A stretch of 55,402 nt of DNA from an uncultured Alphaproteobacteria bacterium (GTDB taxonomy: Bacteria; Pseudomonadota; Alphaproteobacteria; CAAHEQ01; UBA3637). The stretch covers positions 1-55,402 of the forward strand of contig CAKQBW010000007.1 in assembly GCA_934216505.1 (NCBI GenBank), given 5' to 3'. Shown here one piece after another: positions 23,749-31,042 of this stretch; positions within the stretch are counted from its first letter, which is position 1, and each line of letters opens with the position of its first letter. Position numbers and translations under genes: made by a program. Below the pieces are notes generated by a model, which saw nothing but the letters and a program-made list of their open reading frames with translations, was not told the origin of the DNA and ran no database searches.

Positions 23749-24616
23749 TGTCCCGTGTCAAAGTATTTCCCAACAAAAAATCGTGTAAAGAGGCGGGTTT
23801 TTTCCCTTCTTTTTGTAAAAAGAGAGGTTGTAAGGCCTTTGCCCCACAAATGAAGACTTTCTTTTTTTCGGATTCTGATTCGGGAATATCAACCACTTGA
23901 GCCTTTAAGATAAAAATGCGTTTGCCTTGGTTCAGGTAATACCCCTTTCCCAAAGCCCGAATATCCCGTTCAATTTGTTCGGCAGACTTTGTCCAATCAA
24001 TTTTGGTTTCTTCTTTTTCCATTTTGGGGGCATAGCACGCCCCTGATTCAGGTTGGGGTGTCGGGGTAGGCTTTTCCTTTAACACTTTTAAAAGCATAGG
24101 AATCGCCATTTGGGTGAGTTTAACCCCCAAAGTTTCGGCTGTTTCATCAGTGGCTAAATCCATTTTTTGTTGTATATAGACAGGGCCTGTATCCCAACCT
24201 TTGTCCAATTTCATAATGCTGACCCCTGATTGCTTGTCGCCCGCTTGAATGGCACGGACCACAGGAGCCGCCCCCCGCCAACGGGGTAATAAAGACGGAT
24301 GAATGTTGATACACCCCAAAGGCGTCAGGTTTAAAACAGCCTCAGGAATCATCATGGCATAGGCAAAGACGATGATTGCATCGGCCTTGAACTGGGATAA
24401 TTTTTTTTGTTCTTCTTCACTTTTTAAAGTGGCGGGTGTCAAAACGGGAATTTGGTGGCGTTCGCCCCATTCCTGAACGGGACTTTTTTTGATTTTCATG
24501 CCGTGGCCCGCTGGTTTAGGGGCTCGGGTGTAAATCGCCACAATTTCATGTTCTTTTTGAAGAGCCTCTAAAACAGGTAAGGTAAAGGCAGGTGTTCCCA
24601 TAAAAATCAGTTTCAT
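23735..24616 (-). CDS. fmt: Methionyl-tRNA formyltransferase Fmt
   Basis: Formylates initiator Met-tRNA with 10-formyl-THF. The 293-residue protein begins MKLIFMGTPAFTLPVL, has the folate-site region GCINIHPSLLPRWRGAAPV (about 103-121, with the catalytic Asn and His) and GVSIMKLDKGWDTGPV. A C-terminal OB-like domain follows (KIDWTKSAEQIERDIRAL). It starts 4 nt inside the end of def, a typical def-fmt pair. Confidence 0.96.
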   Translation of the reverse strand: MKLIFMGTPAFTLPVLEALQKEHEIVAIYTRAPKPAGHGMKIKKSPVQEWGERHQIPVLTPATLKSEEEQKKLSQFKADAIIVFAYAMMIPEAVLNLTPLGCINIHPSLLPRWRGAAPVVRAIQAGDKQSGVSIMKLDKGWDTGPVYIQQKMDLATDETAETLGVKLTQMAIPMLLKVLKEKPTPTPQPESGACYAPKMEKEETKIDWTKSAEQIERDIRALGKGYYLNQGKRIFILKAQVVDIPESESEKKKVFICGAKALQPLFLQKEGKKPASLHDFLLGNTLTRDNDAL

Positions 24617-25137
24617 GTGTCCTCCTGACTCTCTTTGCGGCGTCTTTTTTCTAAATGCTTGAGCAATTTTTCCCGCTTTAATCGGGACAGATGGTCAATA
24701 AATAAAATTCCCTCTAAATGTTCCAATTCGTGTTGAATGGCAATGGCTAGCAGGCCCTCGGCAGAACGGCGTTGTTTTTTATTGTGTTTATCGGTGTATT
24801 CTACAAGAACTTCCGCCCACCGTTCAACAGAGGCATATTCACGTGGTAAAGACAGACATCCCTCGGATTGACACACGGTTTCTTTACTGTGATCAATAAT
24901 CACAGGATTCACCATCTGTAAAACATCGGGTTCTTCATCTTGACCCGCACAATCAATCACGACCAAGCGTTGTAATAAACCTACTTGATTTCCCGCTAAT
25001 CCCACGCCATTGTGGGCGTACATCGTTTCCAACATATCGTCCAAGATTTGTCTAATTTCTTGGGTGATTTGGGGGACTTCTTGCGCTTTTTGTCGTAAGA
25101 CAGGCTCAGGGACTTCAAAAACTTTTAATTTTGTCAT
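24613..25137 (-). CDS. def: Peptide deformylase Def
   Basis: Metalloenzyme of 174 residues that removes the formyl group from new proteins. Motif 1 is GVGLAGNQVG (Gly at the usual second Ala), motif 2 EGCLSLP (metal-ligand Cys), and motif 3 QHELEHLEG (HExxH, with Glu in place of the usual Asp). All metal ligands and the catalytic Glu are kept. First gene of def-fmt-truA; diverges from thpR. Confidence 0.95.
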   Translation of the reverse strand: MTKLKVFEVPEPVLRQKAQEVPQITQEIRQILDDMLETMYAHNGVGLAGNQVGLLQRLVVIDCAGQDEEPDVLQMVNPVIIDHSKETVCQSEGCLSLPREYASVERWAEVLVEYTDKHNKKQRRSAEGLLAIAIQHELEHLEGILFIDHLSRLKREKLLKHLEKRRRKESQEDT

Positions 25138-25204
25138 TTTTCCTCTTTCTTTTTATTTAAAAGTATTATACAGTAAAATCAAACAAAAAGCAAAGGAGAA
25201 TTCA

Positions 25205-25756
25205 ATGAAACGGTTATTTGTGGGCATTCAAATCCCTCCCGAAGTCCAAAAAACACTTCAAGCCTTATCCCCAGATTTAACGGGGGCTTTGTGGAAAAGT
25301 GCCGATAAATATCATTTGACGCTTTCCTTTGTGGGGAATGTGGATGAACCCACAGCGATGGAAGTAGAAAGGGAATTATCGTATGTGCGCTTTCCGGCTT
25401 TTTATATGGCCTTGCGTGAGATTGGTTATTTTGAAGTGGGGGATATACCGCATCACCTTTGGACGGGGGTTGTGCCTGATAAAGCCCTGCGGGAACTACA
25501 GGAAAAAGTGGCGCATGCGATTCGTAAAGCAGGGGCAGCGGGGCAGGATAAATTTAAGTTTCACCCGCATGTCACTTTGGCCAAGTTGGTGGGGACCCCA
25601 ATGACGTCCGTCTTGGAGTATATTTCAAAGAATAATTTATATCATTCTCCTGAATGGCAAGTTGGTTCGTTTTGCCTTTTTGAAAGCCATGCCAAAGAAA
25701 ATGGCGAGGGCAAGTATTACACCATTTTACGGGAATATCCTTTAAATTTGGTCTGA
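25205..25756 (+). CDS. thpR: RNA 2',3'-cyclic phosphodiesterase ThpR
   Basis: A 183-residue member of the 2H phosphoesterase family (LigT/ThpR), which opens 2',3'-cyclic phosphates on RNA. The two HxTx motifs are clear: YHLTLSFVG (about 39) and FHPHVTLAKL (about 121). The start at 25205 follows CAAAGGAG; the longer open frame from 25010 runs through the 5' part of def on the other strand and is unlikely. Confidence 0.92.
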   Translation: MKRLFVGIQIPPEVQKTLQALSPDLTGALWKSADKYHLTLSFVGNVDEPTAMEVERELSYVRFPAFYMALREIGYFEVGDIPHHLWTGVVPDKALRELQEKVAHAIRKAGAAGQDKFKFHPHVTLAKLVGTPMTSVLEYISKNNLYHSPEWQVGSFCLFESHAKENGEGKYYTILREYPLNLV

Positions 25757-25757
25757 A

Positions 25758-25787
25758 AAAAGGACCGTCCTGCGGGCGATCCTTTTC
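25758..25787. terminator. Bidirectional terminator thpR/proS
   Basis: AAGGACCGTCC (25760-25770) pairs with GGGCGATCCTT (25774-25784) with one mismatch and one G-T wobble, flanked by A and T runs on opposite sides. It sits between the convergent genes. Confidence 0.8.
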
Positions 25788-25803
25788 TTATCTCTGCTGT
25801 GCT

Positions 25804-27318
25804 TTAATAAGCACGGGCGTAAATCACATCCAAAGTGGCGGGCCTGTCTGTGATTAAACATTTCCCTTCTTGATGAGATTGATTTTCGGGAATACAGCGA
25901 ATGGAAATTTTCATTTCTTTCATCTTTTCAAGCGTGTCTAAATCGCCACACCATTTTCCCCGAACAAAGGCCACTTTTTCCCCTTCTTCATCCAACCACT
26001 TATTGGGATTGGAAAAATAGGCGCGCATTTGTTCGACGGATTGAATGTCCGTCCTTTGGTTTTTTTGCAAACGGTTATCGGCGGTTTGATACAATTCTTT
26101 GTGGTAATCTTCTAAACGCTGAGCAATAGACCCCACAAAATCATCAACGGATACGATTTGCTTCCAAGCAGGGGTGTTGATTTTATTTCTAGCCCTTAGC
26201 ATCAAGGCATTATTGGCTATGTCCCGAGGTCCCACTTCGCAAACAAAAGGAGTGCCCTTGCGGGTCCATTCCCACATTTTATCCACAGATTCTTTATCCC
26301 GACAATCCACTTTAACCCGCACTTTTTCGCCGTCAAAAATCTGTTGAGACAAAGCTGATGAGAGTTTTTGGGCATAGGCCAAAACGGCTTCTTTTTGTGT
26401 TTTGTCTTTGATAATCGGTACAATGACAATCTGATAGGGGGCAATTTTCGGAGGGACGACCATGCCTTCATCATCGGCATGTGTCATAATTAACCCCCCA
26501 ATTAAACGGGTTGAAACCCCCCAAGAAGTGGTATAGGCATATTCTTGTTTTCCTTCTTTTCCCAAAAATTTAATGTTGGCAGATTTGGCAAAGTTTTGTC
26601 CTAAAAAATGGGAAGTTCCCGCCTGTAAAGCCCGTCCATCTTGCATCATCGCTTCAATACAATAGGTATCCACCGCCCCGGGAAATTTTTCATGTTCAGG
26701 CTTGCGTCCTTTAATCACCGGTATTGCCAATTTATTTTCCACAACTTGGGCATAAACCTCTAACATCGTTTTGGCTTCTTGTTCGGCTTCTTCAAAGGTC
26801 GCATGTGCGGTGTGGCCTTCTTGCCACAAAAATTCGCGCGTTCTTAAAAAGATTCTAGGGCGCATTTCCCACCGAACGACATTGGCCCATTGATTAATCA
26901 TGAGGGGAAGATCCCGGTAAGATTTAACCCACTTTGAAAAAGAATCTGCAATAATGGTTTCCGAAGTTGGGCGCACAATGAGGGGTTCTTCCAATTTTCC
27001 GTCAGGTGTCAATTTTCCATCCTGCATTGTCAAGCGACTGTGTGTTACAATGGCCATTTCTTTGGCAAAGCCTTCCACATGTTCGGCTTCTTTTTGGAAA
27101 TAACTAAGAGGAATGAACAAAGGGAAATAGCAATTTTCATGCCCTGTTTCTTTGATTTTTTCGTCCAAAGCGTGTTGAATCCTTTCCCAAATACCATAGC
27201 CCCAAGGCTTAATAACCATACACCCTGGAGAAGATGAAATTTCCGCCATGTCAGCGGCCATCACCACATTTTGATACCATTCGGGATAGTTATTTGCTCT
27301 TGTGTTTTGTAAAGTCAT
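25804..27318 (-). CDS. proS: Prolyl-tRNA synthetase, archaeal/eukaryotic type
   Basis: Charges tRNA-Pro with proline. At 504 residues, with no editing insertion, it is the short archaeal/eukaryotic-like class rather than the longer bacterial one. Class II motifs include RWEMRPRIFLRTREFLWQEG (motif 2) and GVSTRLIGGLIMTHADDEG (motif 3). It ends in DVIYARAY with the C-terminal aromatic of this class. Acquisition by ancient transfer is an inference; base use does not stand out. Own promoter at 27360-27388. Confidence 0.94.
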   Translation of the reverse strand: MTLQNTRANNYPEWYQNVVMAADMAEISSSPGCMVIKPWGYGIWERIQHALDEKIKETGHENCYFPLFIPLSYFQKEAEHVEGFAKEMAIVTHSRLTMQDGKLTPDGKLEEPLIVRPTSETIIADSFSKWVKSYRDLPLMINQWANVVRWEMRPRIFLRTREFLWQEGHTAHATFEEAEQEAKTMLEVYAQVVENKLAIPVIKGRKPEHEKFPGAVDTYCIEAMMQDGRALQAGTSHFLGQNFAKSANIKFLGKEGKQEYAYTTSWGVSTRLIGGLIMTHADDEGMVVPPKIAPYQIVIVPIIKDKTQKEAVLAYAQKLSSALSQQIFDGEKVRVKVDCRDKESVDKMWEWTRKGTPFVCEVGPRDIANNALMLRARNKINTPAWKQIVSVDDFVGSIAQRLEDYHKELYQTADNRLQKNQRTDIQSVEQMRAYFSNPNKWLDEEGEKVAFVRGKWCGDLDTLEKMKEMKISIRCIPENQSHQEGKCLITDRPATLDVIYARAY

Positions 27319-27359
27319 TTTTGTCCTCTTTCTTGTTGCGCTTAAAAAGTATGGGATAA

Positions 27360-27388
27360 ATTATAACACAGTTCTGAAATTATATCAA
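27360..27388 (-). promoter_or_regulatory. proS promoter
   Basis: On the minus strand TTGATA (27383-27388), 17 nt, TATAAT (27360-27365). Confidence 0.8.
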
Positions 27389-27422
27389 GAAAAGTTTTTT
27401 GAGGGAGGAATTCTTTGTTCAA

Positions 27423-27452
27423 TAAAAAAAACTCCCCAATTTCTTGGGGAGT
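27423..27452 (-). terminator. hsp20 terminator
   Basis: ACTCCCCA (27431-27438) with TGGGGAGT (27445-27452); the minus strand then reads a run of at least eight T. Confidence 0.92.
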
Positions 27453-27467
27453 CAGGGGTTGTTTTGC

Positions 27468-27932
27468 TTATTTGGAGGAAATAGCAATCGTGTGCTTTTT
27501 AGACGGCAACGGTTCCCTTTTGGGAATATCAATCGTCAAAACGCCCTTTTTGAATTTAGCACTGACTTTTTCTTCATCAATGTTTTCGGGCAAACGGACG
27601 CTACGGCTGAAAGTCCCATAGGAACATTCTTTCAAGTAGTATCCTTTTTCTTTTTCCTCACTTTCCGTTTTCTTTTCCCCGCTGATGGTTAATAAGCCGT
27701 CCTCTAAGGAAAGGTTGATTTCGTTTTCATCTAGCCCAGGTAATTCGGCTTTCACCTCATACTTGTCTTTTGTTTCGGCAATATCCAATTTAGGGGATAG
27801 AGTTGTTTTTACCTCTTTGCTATCCCAAGGGGTCATAAAAGCGTCAAACAGGCGATTTATGTCTGATTGTAATCCCCAAACATCGTTTGTCCGTGGTTCA
27901 ACTTCATTTCTTTTAATGATAAAATGTGACAT
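27468..27932 (-). CDS. Small heat-shock protein Hsp20
   Basis: A 154-residue ATP-independent chaperone of the alpha-crystallin family. The N-terminal arm has LQSDINRLFDAFM. The crystallin domain (about 45-140) carries AELPGLDENEINLSLEDGLLTI, GTFSRSVRLPENIDE and FKKGVLTIDIPK with the expected A-x-x-x-x-G-V-L-T motif. It ends HTIAISSK. GGAGAAA precedes the ATG. The promoter at 27986 looks heat-shock-type. Confidence 0.95.
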   Translation of the reverse strand: MSHFIIKRNEVEPRTNDVWGLQSDINRLFDAFMTPWDSKEVKTTLSPKLDIAETKDKYEVKAELPGLDENEINLSLEDGLLTISGEKKTESEEKEKGYYLKECSYGTFSRSVRLPENIDEEKVSAKFKKGVLTIDIPKREPLPSKKHTIAISSK

Positions 27933-27985
27933 AATTTTTCTCCTTTCGTTGTCAGCCTTTTCACAATTTCTTGACTGATACCAAA

Positions 27986-28015
27986 TATATGATGGTATGT
28001 CGTGTAAATTTCAAG
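27986..28015 (-). promoter_or_regulatory. Possible RpoH promoter of hsp20
   Basis: On the minus strand CTTGAA (28010-28015), 18 nt, CATATA (27986-27991). This resembles the groESL promoter (CTTGAC-17-CTATAT) and the alphaproteobacterial RpoH pattern. Confidence 0.5.
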
Positions 28016-28122
28016 GGGGAGGTTGTAAAAAATGATAAAAAAATTTGTTATCTTCAGTAAATTACGTTAGGGATAGCGAAAATTGGGATGTCTGTGAATC
28101 TGATTATGTTTCAGGCAAAAAT

Positions 28123-28148
28123 AAAGGGCCTTTCAAAAAGGCCCTTTT
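28123..28148 (-). terminator. tRNA-Arg terminator
   Basis: AAAGGGCCTTT (28123-28133) pairs with the complementary arm at 28138-28148 around a short loop, followed on minus by ATTTTTG. Confidence 0.85.
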
Positions 28149-28151
28149 AAC

Positions 28152-28228
28152 TGGCGCGCCCGGCAGGATTCGAACTTACAACCTTCTGATCCGTAGTCAG
28201 ATGCTCTATCCAATTGAGCTACGGGCGC
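28152..28228 (-). tRNA. tRNA-Arg (anticodon ACG)
   Basis: The 77-nt gene folds with acceptor GCGCCCG/CGGGCGC, D-arm TAGCTCAATTGGATAGAGC, anticodon arm TCTGA-CTACGGA-TCAGA with ACG at 34-36, and T-loop TTCGAAT. CCA is encoded. The A34 is normally edited to inosine to read CGU, CGC and CGA. Confidence 0.97.
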
Positions 28229-28241
28229 ATCATGGAAAGAG

Positions 28242-28270
28242 ATTCTACACCCTTTTTAAAAGCATGTCAA
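28242..28270 (-). promoter_or_regulatory. tRNA-Arg promoter
   Basis: On the minus strand TTGACA (28265-28270), 17 nt, TAGAAT (28242-28247). Confidence 0.8.
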
Positions 28271-28308
28271 GTCTTTTTTATAAAAAAACAGTTTTTTTAC
28301 TTTTTTGC

Positions 28309-28337
28309 TTGACAACGGATAAAAAATCGTGTATATT
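28309..28337 (+). promoter_or_regulatory. rplU-rpmA promoter
   Basis: TTGACA (28309-28314), 17 nt, TATATT (28332-28337), followed by a short leader and AAAGGA. Confidence 0.85.
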
Positions 28338-28370
28338 CTTGCGCAGTTTTATTTCAAGAAAGGATATATC

Positions 28371-28670
28371 ATGTTTGCGATAGTGAAAACTGGTGGAAAA
28401 CAATATAAGGTCCAGAAGGATGCTGTTTTGGTGGTTGAAAAGTTGGCTGGTGAAGCAGGGGATAAAGTCAATTTGGACGAAGTGATTATGGTGGGTGATA
28501 AAGTGGGCACTCCCTTTGTGAAAGGTGCTTCTGTTCAGGTGGAAATTATTCGTCATACACGTGGCGAAAAAGTGTTGGTTTTCAAAAAACACCGTCGTCA
28601 TGGGTATAAGCGCAAAAACGGTCATAAGCAAGATTTGACCCTGATTAAAGTATTGGAAATTAAAGATTAA
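28371..28670 (+). CDS. rplU: 50S ribosomal protein L21
   Basis: A 99-residue large-subunit protein. It begins MFAIVKTGGKQYKVQ and has the C-terminal signature KVLVFKKHRRHGYKRKNGHKQ. ATG 28371 follows AAAGGATAT and gives the normal L21 start; the in-frame ATG at 28329 falls inside the promoter. rpmA follows after 11 nt. Confidence 0.98.
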   Translation: MFAIVKTGGKQYKVQKDAVLVVEKLAGEAGDKVNLDEVIMVGDKVGTPFVKGASVQVEIIRHTRGEKVLVFKKHRRHGYKRKNGHKQDLTLIKVLEIKD

Positions 28671-28681
28671 GGAGAAAAACA

Positions 28682-28942
28682 ATGGCTCATAAAAAAGCGG
28701 GCGGTTCCGTTAAAAACTCACAAGATTCAGCAGGTCGTCGTTTAGGTTTGAAAAAATCAGGTGGTCAATCTGTCGTGGCGGGAAATATCATTATTCGCCA
28801 ACGGGGAACGCAATACTATCCTGGTGAAAATGTCGGTATGGGTGTGGATCACACAATTTTTGCGACAGCCGATGGTGTGGTTGAATTTAAACATACAGTT
28901 AAGAACAGAACTTATGTATCTGTTGTTCCGGCTCAAAAATAA
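28682..28942 (+). CDS. rpmA: 50S ribosomal protein L27
   Basis: An 86-residue large-subunit protein near the peptidyl-transferase centre. It starts MAHKKAGGSVKNSQDSAGRR, with the expected lack of an N-terminal leader, and has GNIIIRQRGTQYYPGENVG. The rplU-rpmA pair is standard; obgE does not follow here. Confidence 0.98.
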   Translation: MAHKKAGGSVKNSQDSAGRRLGLKKSGGQSVVAGNIIIRQRGTQYYPGENVGMGVDHTIFATADGVVEFKHTVKNRTYVSVVPAQK

Positions 28943-28962
28943 AAAGTTTTTGAAGTTTTCAA

Positions 28963-28988
28963 AACCGTCCGATAAGGGCGGTTTTTTT
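28963..28988 (+). terminator. rplU-rpmA terminator
   Basis: AACCGTCC (28963-28970) pairs with GGGCGGTT (28976-28983), then a T run. Confidence 0.9.
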
Positions 28989-28989
28989 A

Positions 28990-29018
28990 TTGCTTTTTTT
29001 TTATGAATATGATATTCT
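28990..29018 (+). promoter_or_regulatory. tRNA-Leu promoter
   Basis: TTGCTT (28990-28995), 17 nt, TATTCT (29013-29018), 9 nt before the tRNA. Confidence 0.55.
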
Positions 29019-29027
29019 GTTTGTGCT

Positions 29028-29110
29028 GCGGGTGTGGTGGAATGGTAGACACGTTGGTCTTAGAAGCCAATGCCAAAAGCGTGAAGGTTCAAGTCCTTTC
29101 ACCCGCACCA
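29028..29110 (+). tRNA. tRNA-Leu (anticodon TAG)
   Basis: The 83-nt class II tRNA has acceptor GCGGGTG/CACCCGC, D-arm with GGTAGACAC, anticodon arm TTGGT-CTTAGAA-GCCAA (TAG at 34-36), a short variable arm and T-loop TTCAAGT. CCA is encoded. Confidence 0.96.
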
Positions 29111-29338
29111 AGTTTTTATGGGGATTCTTTGGGGTGGGGATTGAATTTTTCAAAGGTCTTCTCGTATAGTGTTCGTTATTTTTGCCTGTCTTCCTGATAT
29201 TCCCTTATAATGACACAATAACTTGTTTTAGGCTGTATTTATGGGCTGTGTGGGGTGAAAAGAGAACATGAAAAATGTGTCTTTGAGCCCCTTTGGAAAA
29301 AATCAGACAAAAACGGAACCTAAAAATACTTTTTCCAC

Positions 29339-29367
29339 TTGACAAGTTGAAGAAAATATGCGATAAA
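29339..29367 (+). promoter_or_regulatory. Promoter upstream of the pilin-Hint gene
   Basis: TTGACA (29339-29344), 17 nt, GATAAA (29362-29367). It gives a leader of about 190 nt that contains a short open frame and a hairpin (CGATGTCC 29500-29507 with GGATATCG 29512-29519). The rest of 29111-29338 shows no gene I can support. Confidence 0.55.
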
Positions 29368-29401
29368 AAGGGCCAAGGTGATAAAAAAGGGGCTTAAAAA
29401 A

Positions 29402-29473
29402 ATGAAAGAATTGTTTAAAAAAACTTGCAGTTTGTGTGAAAAAGTGCTTGCACATACAGATGGTTTTTTTTGA
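29402..29473 (+). CDS. Possible 23-residue leader peptide
   Basis: A short open frame MKELFKKTCSLCEKVL... with a CxxC pair, ending in GFF. An AAGGGG sits about 11 nt upstream, a weak ribosome site. It lies in the transcript leader of the pilin-Hint gene. Too short to be sure it is translated. Confidence 0.2.
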   Translation: MKELFKKTCSLCEKVLAHTDGFF

Positions 29474-29561
29474 TAGAAATACCGTTGGGTATTTAAGTCG
29501 ATGTCCTGAAGGATATCGGGCGTTTTGTATTTGTTGGTCATTATGACAGAAAGGAAGAAAA

Positions 29562-30728
29562 ATGACAAAATTTGAGAATGAAACAGGGCGCAGTATGGTG
29601 GAAATGCTGGGCGTTTTAGCTATTATTGGCGTGTTGAGCGTAGGGGGTATAGCGGGCTATACGACCGCTATGAATAAACATCGGGCGAATGAGTTGTTGC
29701 AACAGGCTTCCCTTCGGGCGGTTGCGGTTTCCACGCAGATTCAAAGGGGTATAAATAATCCTACTTTGGCGGAATTTACGAATAACTCTATAGGGAACGC
29801 TGCTTTCAGTTCTGATATTAAAAACACGCTGGGAAATGGCACTTGGACGCAAGGGACAGACGCATATTTTAGTTTAAAACTCACGGGGGTAGATGAAGAT
29901 GTTTGTACCCAAATGAAAGCCATGGTGGGTGAAAACGGGATTATCCGAAACATTTCTCAAAACTGTGAGATAATTACCTATCGTAATGATTTAACTACGG
30001 CCCCCGAAATTCCAGATTGTTCCTCTGGTATTCCTTCTACTTTGGGGGATTGTAATACAGAATGTAATCGTTGTTCGTATAGTGGGTCTGATGGTCGCCA
30101 TGATGGGGCTTGTAATAAATTTGGGAAATGTGTAAATCCATGCCCTTCTAATTTTGTTCTGATGATGGCACTATGTGCTGCCCCTCCTGAAACAACAGGA
30201 GTTGGCATAGAATGTCCTGAGACGGGATCACATTTTTTAGGGTATAGATATGACTTGAAAACAAAAGAATATTCTTGTGCCTACTGTCTCACAGGGGAGA
30301 CGATGATTACTTTGGCTGATGGGACTTGTAAGCGGTTGGATCAAGTGATGCCAGGGGATCGGGTGTTGTGCCTGAATCCCGAAACAGGGGCTTTGGATAT
30401 AGACGAGGTCGTGGAATCAGATGCATTGGAACACAAAGAACATACGGAATACGATGTATGGACTTTTTCGGATCAAACGGTGGTGAAGACAGTTTATCGG
30501 CATCGTTTTTATAACCTAGACCAACAACGTATGGCGTATATGGACGAATGGAAAATGGGGGAACATGCCTATACACGTTCAGGGAAAAAAGTGGCCTTGG
30601 TTCATCATGAACGGGTTCAAGAAACGGTGCGCCATTATACTTTATTCACCAAAAAGTGGAATAACTATTTTGCCAACAATTTGTTGTCGGGAAATCGGCA
30701 TACCCCTAAAATAGCGTTGTCTGTTTAA
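29562..30728 (+). CDS. Type IV pilin-like protein fused to a Hint domain
   Basis: A 388-residue protein. Residues 10-34 (GRSMVEMLGVLAIIGVLS onward) are a prepilin-like signal: Gly10 then a hydrophobic helix with Glu at +5 after the likely cleavage site. Residues 35-150 look like a minor-pilin body. Residues 150-240 hold a Cys-rich stretch with over ten Cys. From Cys242 (CLTGETMITLADG) to about 376 is a Hint-type domain: LDQVMPGDRVL, TVYRHRFYN (block B-like, His314), WKMGEHAY, and NYFANNLLSGN near the end. Hint domains of hedgehog/intein type cleave or rearrange peptide bonds (family knowledge). AAAGGAAG precedes the ATG. No other pilus genes are adjacent. Confidence 0.78.
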   Translation: MTKFENETGRSMVEMLGVLAIIGVLSVGGIAGYTTAMNKHRANELLQQASLRAVAVSTQIQRGINNPTLAEFTNNSIGNAAFSSDIKNTLGNGTWTQGTDAYFSLKLTGVDEDVCTQMKAMVGENGIIRNISQNCEIITYRNDLTTAPEIPDCSSGIPSTLGDCNTECNRCSYSGSDGRHDGACNKFGKCVNPCPSNFVLMMALCAAPPETTGVGIECPETGSHFLGYRYDLKTKEYSCAYCLTGETMITLADGTCKRLDQVMPGDRVLCLNPETGALDIDEVVESDALEHKEHTEYDVWTFSDQTVVKTVYRHRFYNLDQQRMAYMDEWKMGEHAYTRSGKKVALVHHERVQETVRHYTLFTKKWNNYFANNLLSGNRHTPKIALSV

Positions 30729-30745
30729 AAACAGAGAGGGAAGTG

Positions 30746-30890
30746 TCATTTTAAGGAAGTGCAACGACCGAAGAATCTAGAGGCGTCTGTGTTTTATGGA
30801 TTCTTCGGGGATAAACCCCGCTCAGAATGACGGAGGGGAAAGACGCCCTGTAGCCCTCAAAGAGATTCTCGCTTTCGCAAGAATGACGGT
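30746..30890. repeat. Palindromic intergenic repeat
   Basis: GTCATTTTAAG (near 30746) and CTCAGAATGAC (near 30822), plus inner arms CGAAGAATC and GATTCTTCG, make a ~90-nt imperfect palindrome. A second partial copy (GATTCTCGC...AAGAATGACGG) lies at about 30862-30890. The GTCATTCTGAG/CGAAGAATC type of repeat is dispersed in many bacterial genomes (established knowledge). It fills the gap between the pilin-Hint gene and the next promoter. Confidence 0.65.
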
Positions 30891-30985
30891 GAAAATAAAA
30901 AACAGGAAAGTAGGGGAAAGACAAAAACTGGGTATGATATTATTTTTTATTTGTTGTTTCGCAGGATAAATTTTTGCGAAAAAAC

Positions 30986-31014
30986 TTGATTTTAAAAACA
31001 AAAAAGCATATAAT
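30986..31014 (+). promoter_or_regulatory. Promoter of the PMM-like HAD gene
   Basis: TTGATT (30986-30991), 17 nt, TATAAT (31009-31014). Confidence 0.8.
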
Positions 31015-31042
31015 CCTACTCGTTTTTTTAAAAGGATTACCT

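Noticed and set aside
24720..24745. Inactive peptide deformylase because motif 3 reads HELEH
   Set aside because: The HExxH zinc motif is complete; Glu for Asp in the variable pair is a conservative change, and motifs 1 and 2 are intact.
25010..25204. 65-residue N-terminal extension of ThpR
   Set aside because: It lies over the 5' part of def on the other strand and adds no family sequence. ATG 25205 has CAAAGGAG and gives the standard start.
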